The position numbers and the translations under genes are program-made. Positions 16,735 through 24,850 of a stretch of DNA of 64,000 nucleotides are shown here, in pieces; positions within the stretch are counted from its first letter, which is position 1, and every line of letters begins with the position of its first letter. The notes beneath the pieces were generated by a model. It was not told where the DNA came from and did not search any database. It was given only the letters and a program-made list of their open reading frames with translations. The DNA comes from JAURVT01 sp049059935 (lineage in GTDB: Bacteria; Actinomycetota; Actinomycetes; Propionibacteriales; Nocardioidaceae), in the NCBI RefSeq assembly GCF_049059935.1, contig NZ_JBMGQR010000011.1:1-64000 (forward strand). Direction: 5' to 3'.

Positions 16735-18379
16735 CCCGGTCGGCGGCCCCACCGGCCCCCGCTCGTGGAGCAGGAAGGTCAACGCGACCGCCCTGTCCGT
16801 GACCCTCGTCGCCGCCTGCGCGGCACTGTGGGTCTCGCCCGTCGGCGGCCAGGTGGCCGATACCGTGGCCGGCAGGATCCCCGCCGCGCTCGGCGGCACG
16901 ATGGGCCAGGAGCCCGACGCCGCCAGGCCTGCCGCAGCCCGGCCCTCGCCCTCACCGTCGTCGACGCCGGCAGCCTCACGTCCCTCGACGGCCGGGCCGT
17001 CCAACCCCACCATCGACCGCGGCGACGGCGCGGGCACCGGCGCCGGGGGCGGGTCCGGCTCGGGCTCCGGGTCCGGCGGCGAGGCCGACGTCCAGCAGGT
17101 CGGCGACGGCGACGGCGGCTCGTCCGGCGGCGACGGCGGGTCGGACGGCGGGTCGGACGGCGGGTCGACCGGTGGCTCGGACGGCTCGGGCGGCGGCACG
17201 TCCAGCGGCGCCCGCGTCGAGGGCTGCTGGAGCTTCGAGTGGCAGCAGGACGCGCAGGCGTACTACGTCGGCGACCTGTCCGACCCGCTCGGCCTCGACA
17301 GCGGCAAGGGCGGGTACGACGGCGACGGCGTCGCGTGCACCGACCTGCCCGTCGACCCGCGGAGGCCGGCGTCGGAGCCCGCCGGCGCCTACGTCGAGCC
17401 CACGCCGACACCCGCGTCCAAGCGCGAGCTGGTCTCGCCCGCCCGGGACTACTACGGCTTCTCGCAGGACGGGCTGCCCGGCGACACCAAGATGTTCGAC
17501 CGCCTCGACGCCCAGGTGGGCAAGGCACCGAGCAGCGTCGGCTGGTTCAGCGGCTTCAACCAGGACTACCGGGGCGACCTGGTGACCAAGGCCTGGCGAC
17601 GCGACGCGCTGCCCGTCCTCACCTGGATGTCGGTGGCCCAGGTCTCCGACCCCACCGCCGAGAAGCCCTCGTACTCGCTCACGTCGATCATCGACGGCCG
17701 GCACGACGCGTACCTCTACCGGTACGCCGAGGCGGTGAAGAGGACCGGCCTGCCCGTCGCGATCCGCTTCGACCACGAGATGAACGGCAGCTGGTACGGC
17801 TGGTCGTCCGGACGCAAGGACTACAACAACACCCCCGAGAAGTACGTCGCCGCGTGGCGGCACCTGTGGCAGGTGTTCGAGCAGGTCGGCGCCAACGACG
17901 ACGTGATCTGGCTGTGGTCGCCCAGCCGCGTCGACGACCTCAGGCCGTCGGCCACCAACGGCATCACCGACCTCGAGGCCAGCTACCCCGGCGACCAGTA
18001 CGTCGACTGGGTGGGCGCGTCGGTCTACATGCGCCGCGCCTCGCTCGGCAGCAGCTACGAGGCGTCGTTCGGCCGGACCGTCGACCGGCTCAAGGCGCTC
18101 ACCGACAAGCCGTTGTTCTTCGCCGAGATCGGCGCCACGCAGTCCGCGAGCGGCACCGACCTCACCGCGCTCAAGGCGGCCTGGACGACCACCGTCATCC
18201 GGCGGCTCGCGCGGGACGAGGACGTCGTGGGCTTCCTGTGGTTCAACAACGCCGCCGAGCACGTCGTCGACGGCCTGCCGACCACGCTCGACTGGACCAT
18301 CGACTCCTCCCCCGAGGCGCTCGCGGCCTTCCGCGAGGCGGTGTCGACCGACGACTACGCCGCCGGCACCCGTCCCTGA
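16712..18379 (+). CDS. Secreted/membrane-anchored GH26 glycosidase with excalibur-like domain
   Basis: 555 residues. An N-terminal hydrophobic segment (about 20-50) serves as signal anchor, then a long Pro/Ser and Gly/Ser-rich linker (about 60-165). A small cysteine-containing domain with the excalibur-like calcium motif GYDGDGVACTDLP follows (about 170-215). The rest is a GH26 (beta-mannanase clan) TIM barrel: acid/base Glu356 in FDHEMNGSWYGW and nucleophile Glu472 in FFAEIGATQS. It probably trims or releases the polymer made by the neighbouring synthase outside the cell. ATG 16712 has GGAG 7 bases upstream and overlaps the synthase gene by 23 bases, so the two are coupled. Confidence 0.87.
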   Translation: MTPSSSPDPVGGPTGPRSWSRKVNATALSVTLVAACAALWVSPVGGQVADTVAGRIPAALGGTMGQEPDAARPAAARPSPSPSSTPAASRPSTAGPSNPTIDRGDGAGTGAGGGSGSGSGSGGEADVQQVGDGDGGSSGGDGGSDGGSDGGSTGGSDGSGGGTSSGARVEGCWSFEWQQDAQAYYVGDLSDPLGLDSGKGGYDGDGVACTDLPVDPRRPASEPAGAYVEPTPTPASKRELVSPARDYYGFSQDGLPGDTKMFDRLDAQVGKAPSSVGWFSGFNQDYRGDLVTKAWRRDALPVLTWMSVAQVSDPTAEKPSYSLTSIIDGRHDAYLYRYAEAVKRTGLPVAIRFDHEMNGSWYGWSSGRKDYNNTPEKYVAAWRHLWQVFEQVGANDDVIWLWSPSRVDDLRPSATNGITDLEASYPGDQYVDWVGASVYMRRASLGSSYEASFGRTVDRLKALTDKPLFFAEIGATQSASGTDLTALKAAWTTTVIRRLARDEDVVGFLWFNNAAEHVVDGLPTTLDWTIDSSPEALAAFREAVSTDDYAAGTRP

Positions 18380-18396
18380 CCCCCGTCCGCTCCGCC

Positions 18397-18430
18397 ACCC
18401 AGACCCTGCACCGACCCAGACCCTCCACCG
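18397..18430 (+). repeat. 17-base tandem duplication before ugd
   Basis: ACCCAGACCCTGCACCG (18397-18413) is repeated directly with one change, ACCCAGACCCTCCACCG (18414-18430), in the 70-base gap between the GH26 gene and ugd. It is purine-poor on the mRNA strand and might be a rut-like or spacer element. No function is evident. Confidence 0.7.
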
Positions 18431-18449
18431 CCCCACAGAAGGAACCACC

Positions 18450-19754
18450 ATGAAGCTGTCCGTCATCGGCACCGGGTACCTCGGCGCCACCCACGCCGCC
18501 GCCATGGTCGAGCTCGGCCACGAGGTCGTCGGCCTGGACGTCGACCCCGCCAAGATCGCCTCGCTGGACGCGGGCGTCGTGCCGTTCCACGAGCCGGGGC
18601 TGCCCGAGCTGCTGCAGCGGTCGCTCGACAGCGGGCGCCTGCGGTTCACCACCGACTACGCCGAGGTCGGCGCCCGCGCCGACGTGCACTTCGTCTGCGT
18701 GGGCACCCCGCAGAAGCCGGGCGAGTACGCCGCCGACCTGTCCTACGTCGACGCCGCCGTGGCGGCCCTGGCCGCGCACCTGTCGCCCGGCGACCTCGTC
18801 GTCGGCAAGTCGACGGTGCCCGTCGGGACCGCCGCGCGCCTGGCCGAGGTGGTCGAGGCCGCGGGCGCCGACCTGTGCTGGAACCCCGAGTTCCTGCGCG
18901 AGGGTTTCGCCGTCGACGACACGCTGCACCCCGACCGCGTCGTCATCGGGTCGTCCACCGAGCGGGCCACCAAGACGCTGTGCGACGTCTACGCCACGAT
19001 CCTCGACGCCGGCACCCCGCTGGTGGTCACCGACCTCGCGACGGCCGAGCTCGTCAAGGTGGCGGCGAACAGCTTCCTGGCCACCAAGATCTCGTTCATC
19101 AACGCGATGGCCGAGATCTGCGAGGTCGTCGGCGCCGACGTGACCCGGCTGTCGGAGGCGATCGGCCACGACGCGCGCATCGGTCACCGGTTCCTCGGCC
19201 CGGGCCTCGGCTTCGGTGGCGGCTGCCTGCCCAAGGACATCCGCGCGTTCATGGCGCGGGCCGGCGAGCTGGGCGTCGACCAGGCGCTCGGGTTCCTCAA
19301 GCAGGTCGACGACATCAACGTCCGTCGCCGGGCGCGCACCGTCGACCTCGCCCGCGAGATGTGCGAGGGCTCGCTCGCCGGGCGTCGCGTCGCGGTGCTG
19401 GGCGCGGCGTTCAAGCCCGACTCCGACGACATCCGCGACTCGCCGGCGCTCGACGTCGCGCTCGCGATCCAGCGTCAGGGCGCGGCGGTGTGGGTCTACG
19501 ACCCGCACGCGATGGAGCGGGCCCGCGAGGCGTTCCCGACCCTCGCCTACGCGCCGAGCGCGCTCGCGGCCTGCGCCGACGCCGACGTCGTCCTGCACCT
19601 CACCGAGTGGAGCGAGTTCCGCGAGATGGACCCCGCCGCGGTGGGCGAGGTGGTGCGCTCGCGCAACGTCGTCGACGGCCGCAACGCCCTCGACCGCGAG
19701 GCCTGGACCCGCGAGGGCTGGACGCACCGTGCGCTCGGGCGTCCGTCCCTGTGA
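18450..19754 (+). CDS. ugd: UDP-glucose 6-dehydrogenase
   Basis: 434 residues. The enzyme oxidises UDP-glucose to UDP-glucuronate with two NAD+. The Rossmann motif VIGTGYLG is at residues 5-12, WNPEFLREG lies near the middle, and the catalytic cysteine (Cys259) is in FGGGCLPKD; KPDSDDIRDSP belongs to the C-terminal NAD/UDP domain. An AGAAGGA precedes the ATG. As last gene of the four-gene operon it would supply the glucuronate donor for the GT2 synthase, as hasB does for hasA in streptococci. Ends 4 bases before the convergent purC. Confidence 0.95.
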   Translation: MKLSVIGTGYLGATHAAAMVELGHEVVGLDVDPAKIASLDAGVVPFHEPGLPELLQRSLDSGRLRFTTDYAEVGARADVHFVCVGTPQKPGEYAADLSYVDAAVAALAAHLSPGDLVVGKSTVPVGTAARLAEVVEAAGADLCWNPEFLREGFAVDDTLHPDRVVIGSSTERATKTLCDVYATILDAGTPLVVTDLATAELVKVAANSFLATKISFINAMAEICEVVGADVTRLSEAIGHDARIGHRFLGPGLGFGGGCLPKDIRAFMARAGELGVDQALGFLKQVDDINVRRRARTVDLAREMCEGSLAGRRVAVLGAAFKPDSDDIRDSPALDVALAIQRQGAAVWVYDPHAMERAREAFPTLAYAPSALAACADADVVLHLTEWSEFREMDPAAVGEVVRSRNVVDGRNALDREAWTREGWTHRALGRPSL

Positions 19755-19758
19755 ACCG

Positions 19759-20628
19759 TCAGACGAAGTCGCGACCGGTGAGGCGCTCGAAGGCCTCGAC
19801 GTAGCGGCTGCGGGTGCGCTCGACGACGTCGCCCGGGAGCTCGGGGGGCGTGTCGCCGGAGTCGCGGTCCCAGCCGCTGGCGGGCGACGTGAGCCAGTCG
19901 CGGACGAACTGCTTGTCGAACGACTGCTGGGGGTGGCCGGGCTCCCACAGGTCGGCGGGCCAGAAGCGCGACGAGTCGGGCGTCAGGACCTCGTCGGCGA
20001 GGACGAGCGTGCCGTCCACGCGGCGGCCGACCTCGATCTTGGTGTCGGCCAGGATGATGCCGCGCTCGCGGGCGATCTCCTCGCCGCGGGCGTAGACGGC
20101 CAGCGTCAGGTCGCGCAGGGCGGTGGCGACGTCGGCACCGACGAGCTCGACGACCTGGTCGAACGAGATCGGCTCGTCGTGCTCGCCCGCCGGCGCCTTG
20201 GTGCTGGGCGTGAAGATCGGCTCGGGCAGGCGGCTGCCGTCCACGAGGCCGTCGGGGAGCGCGATGCCGCTGACGGCACCGGAGCGTCGGTACTCCTCGA
20301 GCCCGCCGCCGGTGAGGTATCCACGGGCCACGCACTCCACGGGCACCATGTCGAGGCGCTCGCAGACGACCGCGCGTCCGGCCACCTGCTCGGGCACGTC
20401 GGTGGACGCGACGTGGTGCGGCGCGAGATCGGTGAGCTGGTCGAACCACCACAGCGACAGCTGCGTGAGCACCCGCCCCTTGTCGGGGATGCCGGGCTGC
20501 AGCGCGTGGTCGTAGGCCGAGATGCGGTCGGAGGCGACCATGAGGATGCGGTCGTCGTCGAGCGACCACAGCTCGCGGACCTTGCCGGTGTGGATCAGGG
20601 TCGCGCCGGGCACGTCGTAGTCGGTCAC
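19759..20628 (-). CDS. purC: Phosphoribosylaminoimidazole-succinocarboxamide synthase
   Basis: 289 residues. PurC joins aspartate to CAIR with ATP to give SAICAR. The HTGKVRELW N-terminal strand, ASDRISAYDHALQPGIPDKG and KAPAGEHDEPIS segments and the LADTKIEVG metal-site region are family hallmarks. GTG 20628 was chosen over GTG 20634 because a TAGGCT hexamer ends 7 bases before 20628, the local leaderless spacing; the difference is two residues. The gene is convergent with ugd. Confidence 0.95.
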   Translation of the reverse strand: MTDYDVPGATLIHTGKVRELWSLDDDRILMVASDRISAYDHALQPGIPDKGRVLTQLSLWWFDQLTDLAPHHVASTDVPEQVAGRAVVCERLDMVPVECVARGYLTGGGLEEYRRSGAVSGIALPDGLVDGSRLPEPIFTPSTKAPAGEHDEPISFDQVVELVGADVATALRDLTLAVYARGEEIARERGIILADTKIEVGRRVDGTLVLADEVLTPDSSRFWPADLWEPGHPQQSFDKQFVRDWLTSPASGWDRDSGDTPPELPGDVVERTRSRYVEAFERLTGRDFV

Positions 20629-20638
20629 GGGCACCAGC

Positions 20639-21175
20639 CTAGGAGGGCGCGACGATGCGCTGGAACAGGTGGTGGTCCTGCCAGCGACCGTCGATGCGCA
20701 GGTACTCCGGCGCGGTGCCGATCCAGCTGAAGTCGCTGCGGGCGAGCACCTTCTGCGACGGCCCGTTCTCCAGCAGCGTCGCGGCCTGCACCCGGTGCAG
20801 CCCCATGTCGTACGCGGCCTCGCAGGCGTGCGCGACGGCCCACGTCGCCAGGCCTTTGCGCAGGTGGTGCACGTCGACCCAGTACCCGAGGTTGCCGTTG
20901 TCGAACGCGCCGCGGACGACGTCGTTGAGGTTGACCCGCCCCACGACGTCGTCGCCGTGCACGAGCACCCACGACGCCGACCGTCCCGCCGCGTCGTTCT
21001 CGAGCGCGGTGCGGATCGTCGCCGCCTGGCGCTCGGGCGTCGCGAAGTCCTCGCCGCGTCGCGGCTCCCACCGCTCCAGGTGCCGCCGGCTGCGGGCGTA
21101 CGACGCGGCCAGCGCCTCGGCGTGGTCCTCGCGCAGCGGCTCGATCGCGTACCCGGCCGGTCCCTTGGTGGTCAT
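20639..21175 (-). CDS. GNAT-family acetyltransferase, RimJ/RimL-like
   Basis: 178 residues. The order of motifs (IEPLREDHAEALAASYARS, WVLVHGDDVVGRVNLN, LGYWVDVHHLRKGLATWAV, HRVQAATLLENGPSQKVL) is that of the RimJ/RimL group that acetylates N-terminal amines of proteins or small amines with acetyl-CoA. ATG 21175 follows TAGGCT by 6 bases, so the mRNA is probably leaderless. It lies between a secreted-protein gene and purC. Acceptor unknown. Confidence 0.85.
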   Translation of the reverse strand: MTTKGPAGYAIEPLREDHAEALAASYARSRRHLERWEPRRGEDFATPERQAATIRTALENDAAGRSASWVLVHGDDVVGRVNLNDVVRGAFDNGNLGYWVDVHHLRKGLATWAVAHACEAAYDMGLHRVQAATLLENGPSQKVLARSDFSWIGTAPEYLRIDGRWQDHHLFQRIVAPS

Positions 21176-21202
21176 GGGACGAGCCTAGGGCCCGGCGCTC
21201 GG

Positions 21203-21712
21203 TCAGCAGCCGCCGCAGTTGTTGTAGAGGACGTCCCAGTGGTTGCCCTCCTTGGCGTACACGTTGCCCGAGCCCGACCGGTACTGCGCGGCGCCGTCGC
21301 TGCGGGTGCCGATGTAGGTGAAGGTGCCGGTGACGTAGCTGTTCAGGCAGGTGCTGAGCGAGAAGTCGAGCTTGTAGCCGTTGGCGTGGCTGTAGGTGCC
21401 GCCGGCGTGGCCCGTCTCGGTGCCGCCGGTGATGTTGAGGGCGCAGCCGCTGGCGTTGCGCAGCGTGACGGCGCCGTCCACGGTGGCCTGGCGCAGGCCC
21501 TCGAAGGCGGTGCAGGTGCTGTTGGCCGGGTTGGAGCAGCCGCCCGACGACGACCAGGTGATGCCGGCGGAGCGGAACGTCGACTCGGCGGCAGCCTGGG
21601 AGACCGCCGACGCGGGCGTCGCGAGCGCGATAAGCCCGCCGAGGGCGAGCACGAGGGCGGCGACGGCGCCGGCGGCGCGACGCGTCAGGGAGCGGGGTGC
21701 GGTGAGGTCCAT
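21203..21712 (-). CDS. Small secreted protein with HxxGxxSHxNG motif
   Basis: 169 residues with a signal peptide (AAGAVAALVLALGGLIAL core, ASA cleavage near residue 37). The mature part has paired cysteines (CSNPANSTC, GC, CLNSY, CGGC) suggesting disulfides. Residues about 100-120 read ETGHAGGTYSHANGYKLDF. The spaced His/Asp pattern recalls the zinc-binding HxxGxxxD arrangement of M15-type peptidases and of cell-wall-active enzymes, but homology is not established. ATG 21712 follows TACTCC by 6 bases; a TTGACC -35 is covered by the palindrome ACGGGT-CAA-ACCCGT (21737-21751). Function unproven. Confidence 0.65.
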   Translation of the reverse strand: MDLTAPRSLTRRAAGAVAALVLALGGLIALATPASAVSQAAAESTFRSAGITWSSSGGCSNPANSTCTAFEGLRQATVDGAVTLRNASGCALNITGGTETGHAGGTYSHANGYKLDFSLSTCLNSYVTGTFTYIGTRSDGAAQYRSGSGNVYAKEGNHWDVLYNNCGGC

Positions 21713-21736
21713 GCCCCGGGAGTACCCGCGGCGTCC

Positions 21737-21751
21737 ACGGGTCAAACCCGT
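21737..21751. promoter_or_regulatory. Palindrome over the -35 box of the secreted-protein gene
   Basis: ACGGGT-CAA-ACCCGT is a perfect 6-base inverted repeat overlapping a TTGACC -35 element of the leftward gene starting at 21712. It is a candidate operator; no regulator is adjacent. Confidence 0.45.
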
Positions 21752-21766
21752 TCGATGTTCACAGCG

Positions 21767-23191
21767 TCAGAGGATGTCGCCAGGCGAGTACGCGGCGGCC
21801 CGGGGGTGCGCGGCGAGGACGGGTGCGGCGCGGTCGACCACCTGCTGCACCTGCGAGACCGCGGCCCCGGTGAACGTCAGCGGCTCGGCCACGAGGGCGG
21901 CGAGGTCGGCGGACGTCAGGCCGAGGCGGTCGTCGGCGGCGAGACGGGCCAGCAGGTCGTTGTCGGCGGCGCCCTTCTCGCGCATCTCGAGCGCGACGTG
22001 CACCGCGTGCTCCTTGATCGCCTCGTGCGCCACCTCGCGTCCGACGCCGGCGCGCACCGCGGCCATCAGCACCTTGGTGGTGGCCAGGAACGGCAGGTAC
22101 CGGTCGAGCTCGCGCTGGACGACGGCCGGGAACGCCCCGAAGTCGTCGAGCACCGTCAGGAACGTCTCGAACAGGCCGTCGGCGGCGTAGAACGCGTCGG
22201 GCAGCGCGACGCGTCGCACCACCGAGCACGACACGTCGCCCTCGTTCCACTGGTCGCCGGCCAGCTCGCCGACCATCGAGACGTAGCCGCGGACGATCAC
22301 CGCGAGGCCGTTGACGCGCTCGCACGAGCGGGTGTTCATCTTGTGCGGCATCGCGCTGGAGCCGACCTGCCCGGGCTTGAACCCCTCGGTGACCAGCTCG
22401 TGGCCGGCCATCAGGCGGACGGTGGTGGCGAGGTTGGACGGGCCCGCCGTCAGCTGGGCGAGCGCGGTGACGGTGTCGTAGTCGAGCGAGCGCGGGTAGA
22501 CCTGGCCGACGCTGGCGAGCACGCCGTCGAACCCGAGGTGCGCGGCGACGCGGCTCTCTAGCTCGGCGAGGCGGGACTCGTCGCCGTCGAGGAGGTCGAG
22601 CATGTCCTGAGCGGTGCCCATGGGGCCCTTGATGCCGCGCAGCGGGTAGCGCGCGAGGAGGTCCTCGAGTCGTCCGATGCCGAGCAGCAGCTCGTCGGCG
22701 ACGGTGGCGAAGCGCTTGCCGAGGGTGGTGGCCTGCGCGGCGACGTTGTGGCTGCGGCCGGCCATGACGAGCGACTCGTGCTCGGCGGCGAGACGCGTCA
22801 CGCGGGCCAGCGCGGCGACGGCGCGGTCGCGGACGATTCGCAGCGACGCGACCACCTGCAGCTGCTCGACGTTCTCGGTGAGGTCGCGCGACGTCATGCC
22901 CTTGTGGACGTGCTCGTGACCGGCCAGCGCGCTGAACTCCTCGATGCGCGCCTTGACGTCGTGCTTGGTGACGCGCTCGCGGGCGGCGATCGAGGCGAGG
23001 TCGACCTGGTCGACGACGGCCTCGTAGGCCTCGATCACGCCGTCGGGGGTCTCGACGCCGAGGTCGCGCTGGGCGCGCAGGACGGCGATCCACAGCTGCC
23101 GCTCGAGCACGATCTTGTGCTCGGGCGACCACACGGCCGCGAGGTCGGCCGAGGCGTAGCGGGAGGCGAGCACGTTGGGGGTCGTCGTCAC
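21767..23191 (-). CDS. purB: Adenylosuccinate lyase
   Basis: 474 residues of the fumarase/aspartase superfamily. PurB cleaves fumarate from SAICAR and from adenylosuccinate. The mobile-loop signature GSSAMPHKMN is intact, GMTSRDLTENVEQLQ and GIKGPMGTAQDML are the other conserved blocks. The start is GTG 23191 (reading VTTTPNVLASRYAS), with GACACT 7 bases upstream as a possible -10; the open frame extends further but runs into the family A repeat. Full length. Confidence 0.95.
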   Translation of the reverse strand: MTTTPNVLASRYASADLAAVWSPEHKIVLERQLWIAVLRAQRDLGVETPDGVIEAYEAVVDQVDLASIAARERVTKHDVKARIEEFSALAGHEHVHKGMTSRDLTENVEQLQVVASLRIVRDRAVAALARVTRLAAEHESLVMAGRSHNVAAQATTLGKRFATVADELLLGIGRLEDLLARYPLRGIKGPMGTAQDMLDLLDGDESRLAELESRVAAHLGFDGVLASVGQVYPRSLDYDTVTALAQLTAGPSNLATTVRLMAGHELVTEGFKPGQVGSSAMPHKMNTRSCERVNGLAVIVRGYVSMVGELAGDQWNEGDVSCSVVRRVALPDAFYAADGLFETFLTVLDDFGAFPAVVQRELDRYLPFLATTKVLMAAVRAGVGREVAHEAIKEHAVHVALEMREKGAADNDLLARLAADDRLGLTSADLAALVAEPLTFTGAAVSQVQQVVDRAAPVLAAHPRAAAYSPGDIL

Positions 23192-23237
23192 GTGCCCCAG
23201 TGTCCCGCAGCCGCGCCCGCCCCTCCAAACCTGCCGA

Positions 23238-23283
23238 CCTGTCGGTGCCTGGTGATGCCCCGACATCACCACGCACCGACAGG
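23238..23283. repeat. Intergenic palindrome, family A copy 2
   Basis: CCTGTCGGTGC (23238-23248) pairs with GCACCGACAGG (23273-23283), with an inner GGTGATG/CATCACC hairpin. It lies between two leftward genes, ending 7 bases before the stop of the CGNR regulator and 46 bases upstream of purB. Same outer arms as copies 1 and 3. Confidence 0.85.
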
Positions 23284-23290
23284 TCCACGG

Positions 23291-23848
23291 TCAGCCGGAC
23301 GCGCGGCGCGAGCGGAAGGCGGCGACGTGGGTGCGGTTGGCGCAGGTGGTGCTGCAGAAGCGGCGCGAGCGGTTGCGCGAGAGGTCGACCAGGACTCCCC
23401 CGCACCCCTCGGCCTCGCAGCGGCGCAGCCGGTCGAGGTCGTCGGCGCGCACCAGGTCGGCCAGGCCCATCGCCGCCTCGGCGCCGATCCGGTCGGCCAG
23501 CGGCTGGTCGCCGGCCGCGACGTGCAGGTGCCAGTCCCACTCGTCGTGGCGGAACAGGTACGGACGCGCGTCGGTGCGCGCGAACAGGTCGTTGACGAGC
23601 GCCACCAGGTCGTCGCGGTGCGCGACGTCCCACGCGCCGGCGATCGCAGCGCGCATCTCGCGGACGCCCGCCACCTCGTCGGCCGAGCGCGCCCGCGTCC
23701 CCGAGATCGGGTGGGCGGCCAGGAACGCGTCGAGGTCGGCGACGGTGCGCAACGTCTCGCCGCCGTCCTGCGCGGTGTTCACCAGCGACGCCGTCATCTG
23801 CAGCATCTCCTGGGTGTCATGGGTGAAATCCACATTGACTCCTGACAC
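23291..23848 (-). CDS. CGNR zinc-finger protein, probable transcriptional regulator
   Basis: 185 residues. The N-terminal about 140 residues are the stress-induced (ABATE-like) ligand-binding domain typical of this family. The C-terminus carries the four-cysteine zinc finger: CEAEGCGGVLVDLSRN then RRFCSTTCANRTH, where the eponymous CGNR reads CANR. It is divergent from an EamA exporter with repeated ACTCCTGACA sites in the gap, so it probably controls that exporter and itself. AGGAG stands 6 bases before GTG 23848. The ligand is unknown. Confidence 0.85.
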   Translation of the reverse strand: MSGVNVDFTHDTQEMLQMTASLVNTAQDGGETLRTVADLDAFLAAHPISGTRARSADEVAGVREMRAAIAGAWDVAHRDDLVALVNDLFARTDARPYLFRHDEWDWHLHVAAGDQPLADRIGAEAAMGLADLVRADDLDRLRRCEAEGCGGVLVDLSRNRSRRFCSTTCANRTHVAAFRSRRASG

Positions 23849-23898
23849 GTCTCGCTCCTAGTGTCATCACCGTACCGTCCTCACACTCCTGACAGGAG
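23838..23898. promoter_or_regulatory. Repeated ACTCCTGACA sites between the CGNR gene and the exporter
   Basis: ACTCCTGACA occurs at 23838-23847 (over the start codon of the CGNR gene) and 23885-23894. The second copy is half of a palindrome CTCCTG-A-CAGGAG (23886-23898) that contains the exporter's AGGAG ribosome binding site. A related CTCCTAGTGTCA lies between. These are candidate binding sites of the CGNR protein. Confidence 0.5.
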
Positions 23899-23904
23899 AG
23901 GCTC

Positions 23905-24840
23905 GTGGCCTCCGAGCGTTCCTACGCCCTCGCCGCCCTCGGCGGGGCGTCGTTCATCGCCTTCTCCGGCCCGCTCGTGCGCCTCGCCGAGGCCACCCCG
24001 ACGGCGTCCGCGCTGATGCGCGTCGGGCTGGCCCTCCCGGTGCTCTGGCTGATGGTCCGCCTGGAGGAGCGCCGTCCGCGCTCGCTCCCCGGCACCCGTC
24101 AGCGCTGGCTGATGCGGCTCGGCGGCGCGTTCCTCGCCGTTGACCTCGTGCTCTGGGTGCACGCGATCGAGGCGGTCGGCGCGGGCCTGGCCACGGTGCT
24201 CGCGAACCTGCAGGTGCTCTTCGTCGGCGTGCTCGGCTGGTGGCTGCTCGCCGAGAAGCCCGCCCGGACGCTCGTCCTCGCGCTGCCGGTGATGCTCGGC
24301 GGCGTCGTGCTCGTCAGCGGCGTGGTGGGCGACGGCGCCTACGGGTCCGACCCCGTCGCGGGCGTGGTCTTCGGCCTCGCGACGTCGCTGATGTACGCCG
24401 GCTACATCCTGCTCATGCGCCTCGCCACGCGCACCGCCGTGCCCACCGGGGCGGCCCGCGCGGCGCTCGTCCGCCCGCTCTACGAGGCGACGCTCGGCGC
24501 CACCGCCGCGGCGCTCGTGATGGCCGTGGCGCTGCCCGGGTTCGACGTCAACGGCGCGCAGGGGTTCGGCTGGACGCTCGTCATCGCGCTGTCGTCGCAG
24601 GTGGTGGGGTGGATGCTCATCTCGATGGGCATGCCGCACCTGCCCGCCGCCGTCACCAGCGCGCTGCTGCTCGTCCAGCCCGTGCTGTCGGTCGTGATCG
24701 CGCGGCTGCTGTTCGACGAGACGCCGTCGCCGTCGCAGCTCCTGGGCGTGCTGCTCGTCCTGGCCGGCGTCATGCTGACGACGCTCGGCACCCGGACGCG
24801 TCGCGCCGCCGCGGCCGATCCGGTGCCCGCCCCCGCCTGA
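23905..24840 (+). CDS. EamA/DMT-family exporter
   Basis: 311 residues with about ten membrane segments in two EamA repeats. FIAFSGPLVRLAEATPTASALM in the first repeat (key residues SGP and TP) and MGMPHLPAAVTSALLLVQPVLS in the second are typical of the family, which includes amino-acid and drug exporters. GTG 23905 has AGGAG 6 bases upstream, inside a palindrome that may be an operator. It is paired divergently with the CGNR regulator, so its expression probably responds to that protein's ligand, possibly the exported compound. Confidence 0.88.
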   Translation: MASERSYALAALGGASFIAFSGPLVRLAEATPTASALMRVGLALPVLWLMVRLEERRPRSLPGTRQRWLMRLGGAFLAVDLVLWVHAIEAVGAGLATVLANLQVLFVGVLGWWLLAEKPARTLVLALPVMLGGVVLVSGVVGDGAYGSDPVAGVVFGLATSLMYAGYILLMRLATRTAVPTGAARAALVRPLYEATLGATAAALVMAVALPGFDVNGAQGFGWTLVIALSSQVVGWMLISMGMPHLPAAVTSALLLVQPVLSVVIARLLFDETPSPSQLLGVLLVLAGVMLTTLGTRTRRAAAADPVPAPA

Positions 24841-24850
24841 TCCCCCGAGT

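Noticed and set aside
13105..17199. Very long open frame on the minus strand (over 1300 codons) antisense to the exopolysaccharide operon
   Set aside because: It is a mirror frame caused by high GC at third codon positions. Its translation is repetitive in H, R, D, G and V with no family motif, while the plus-strand genes have complete motifs.
13177..19754. Calling the locus a hyaluronan operon
   Set aside because: Ugd and a HasA-like fold fit, but nothing shows UDP-GlcNAc use, and the GH26 and acyltransferase genes argue for a different polymer.
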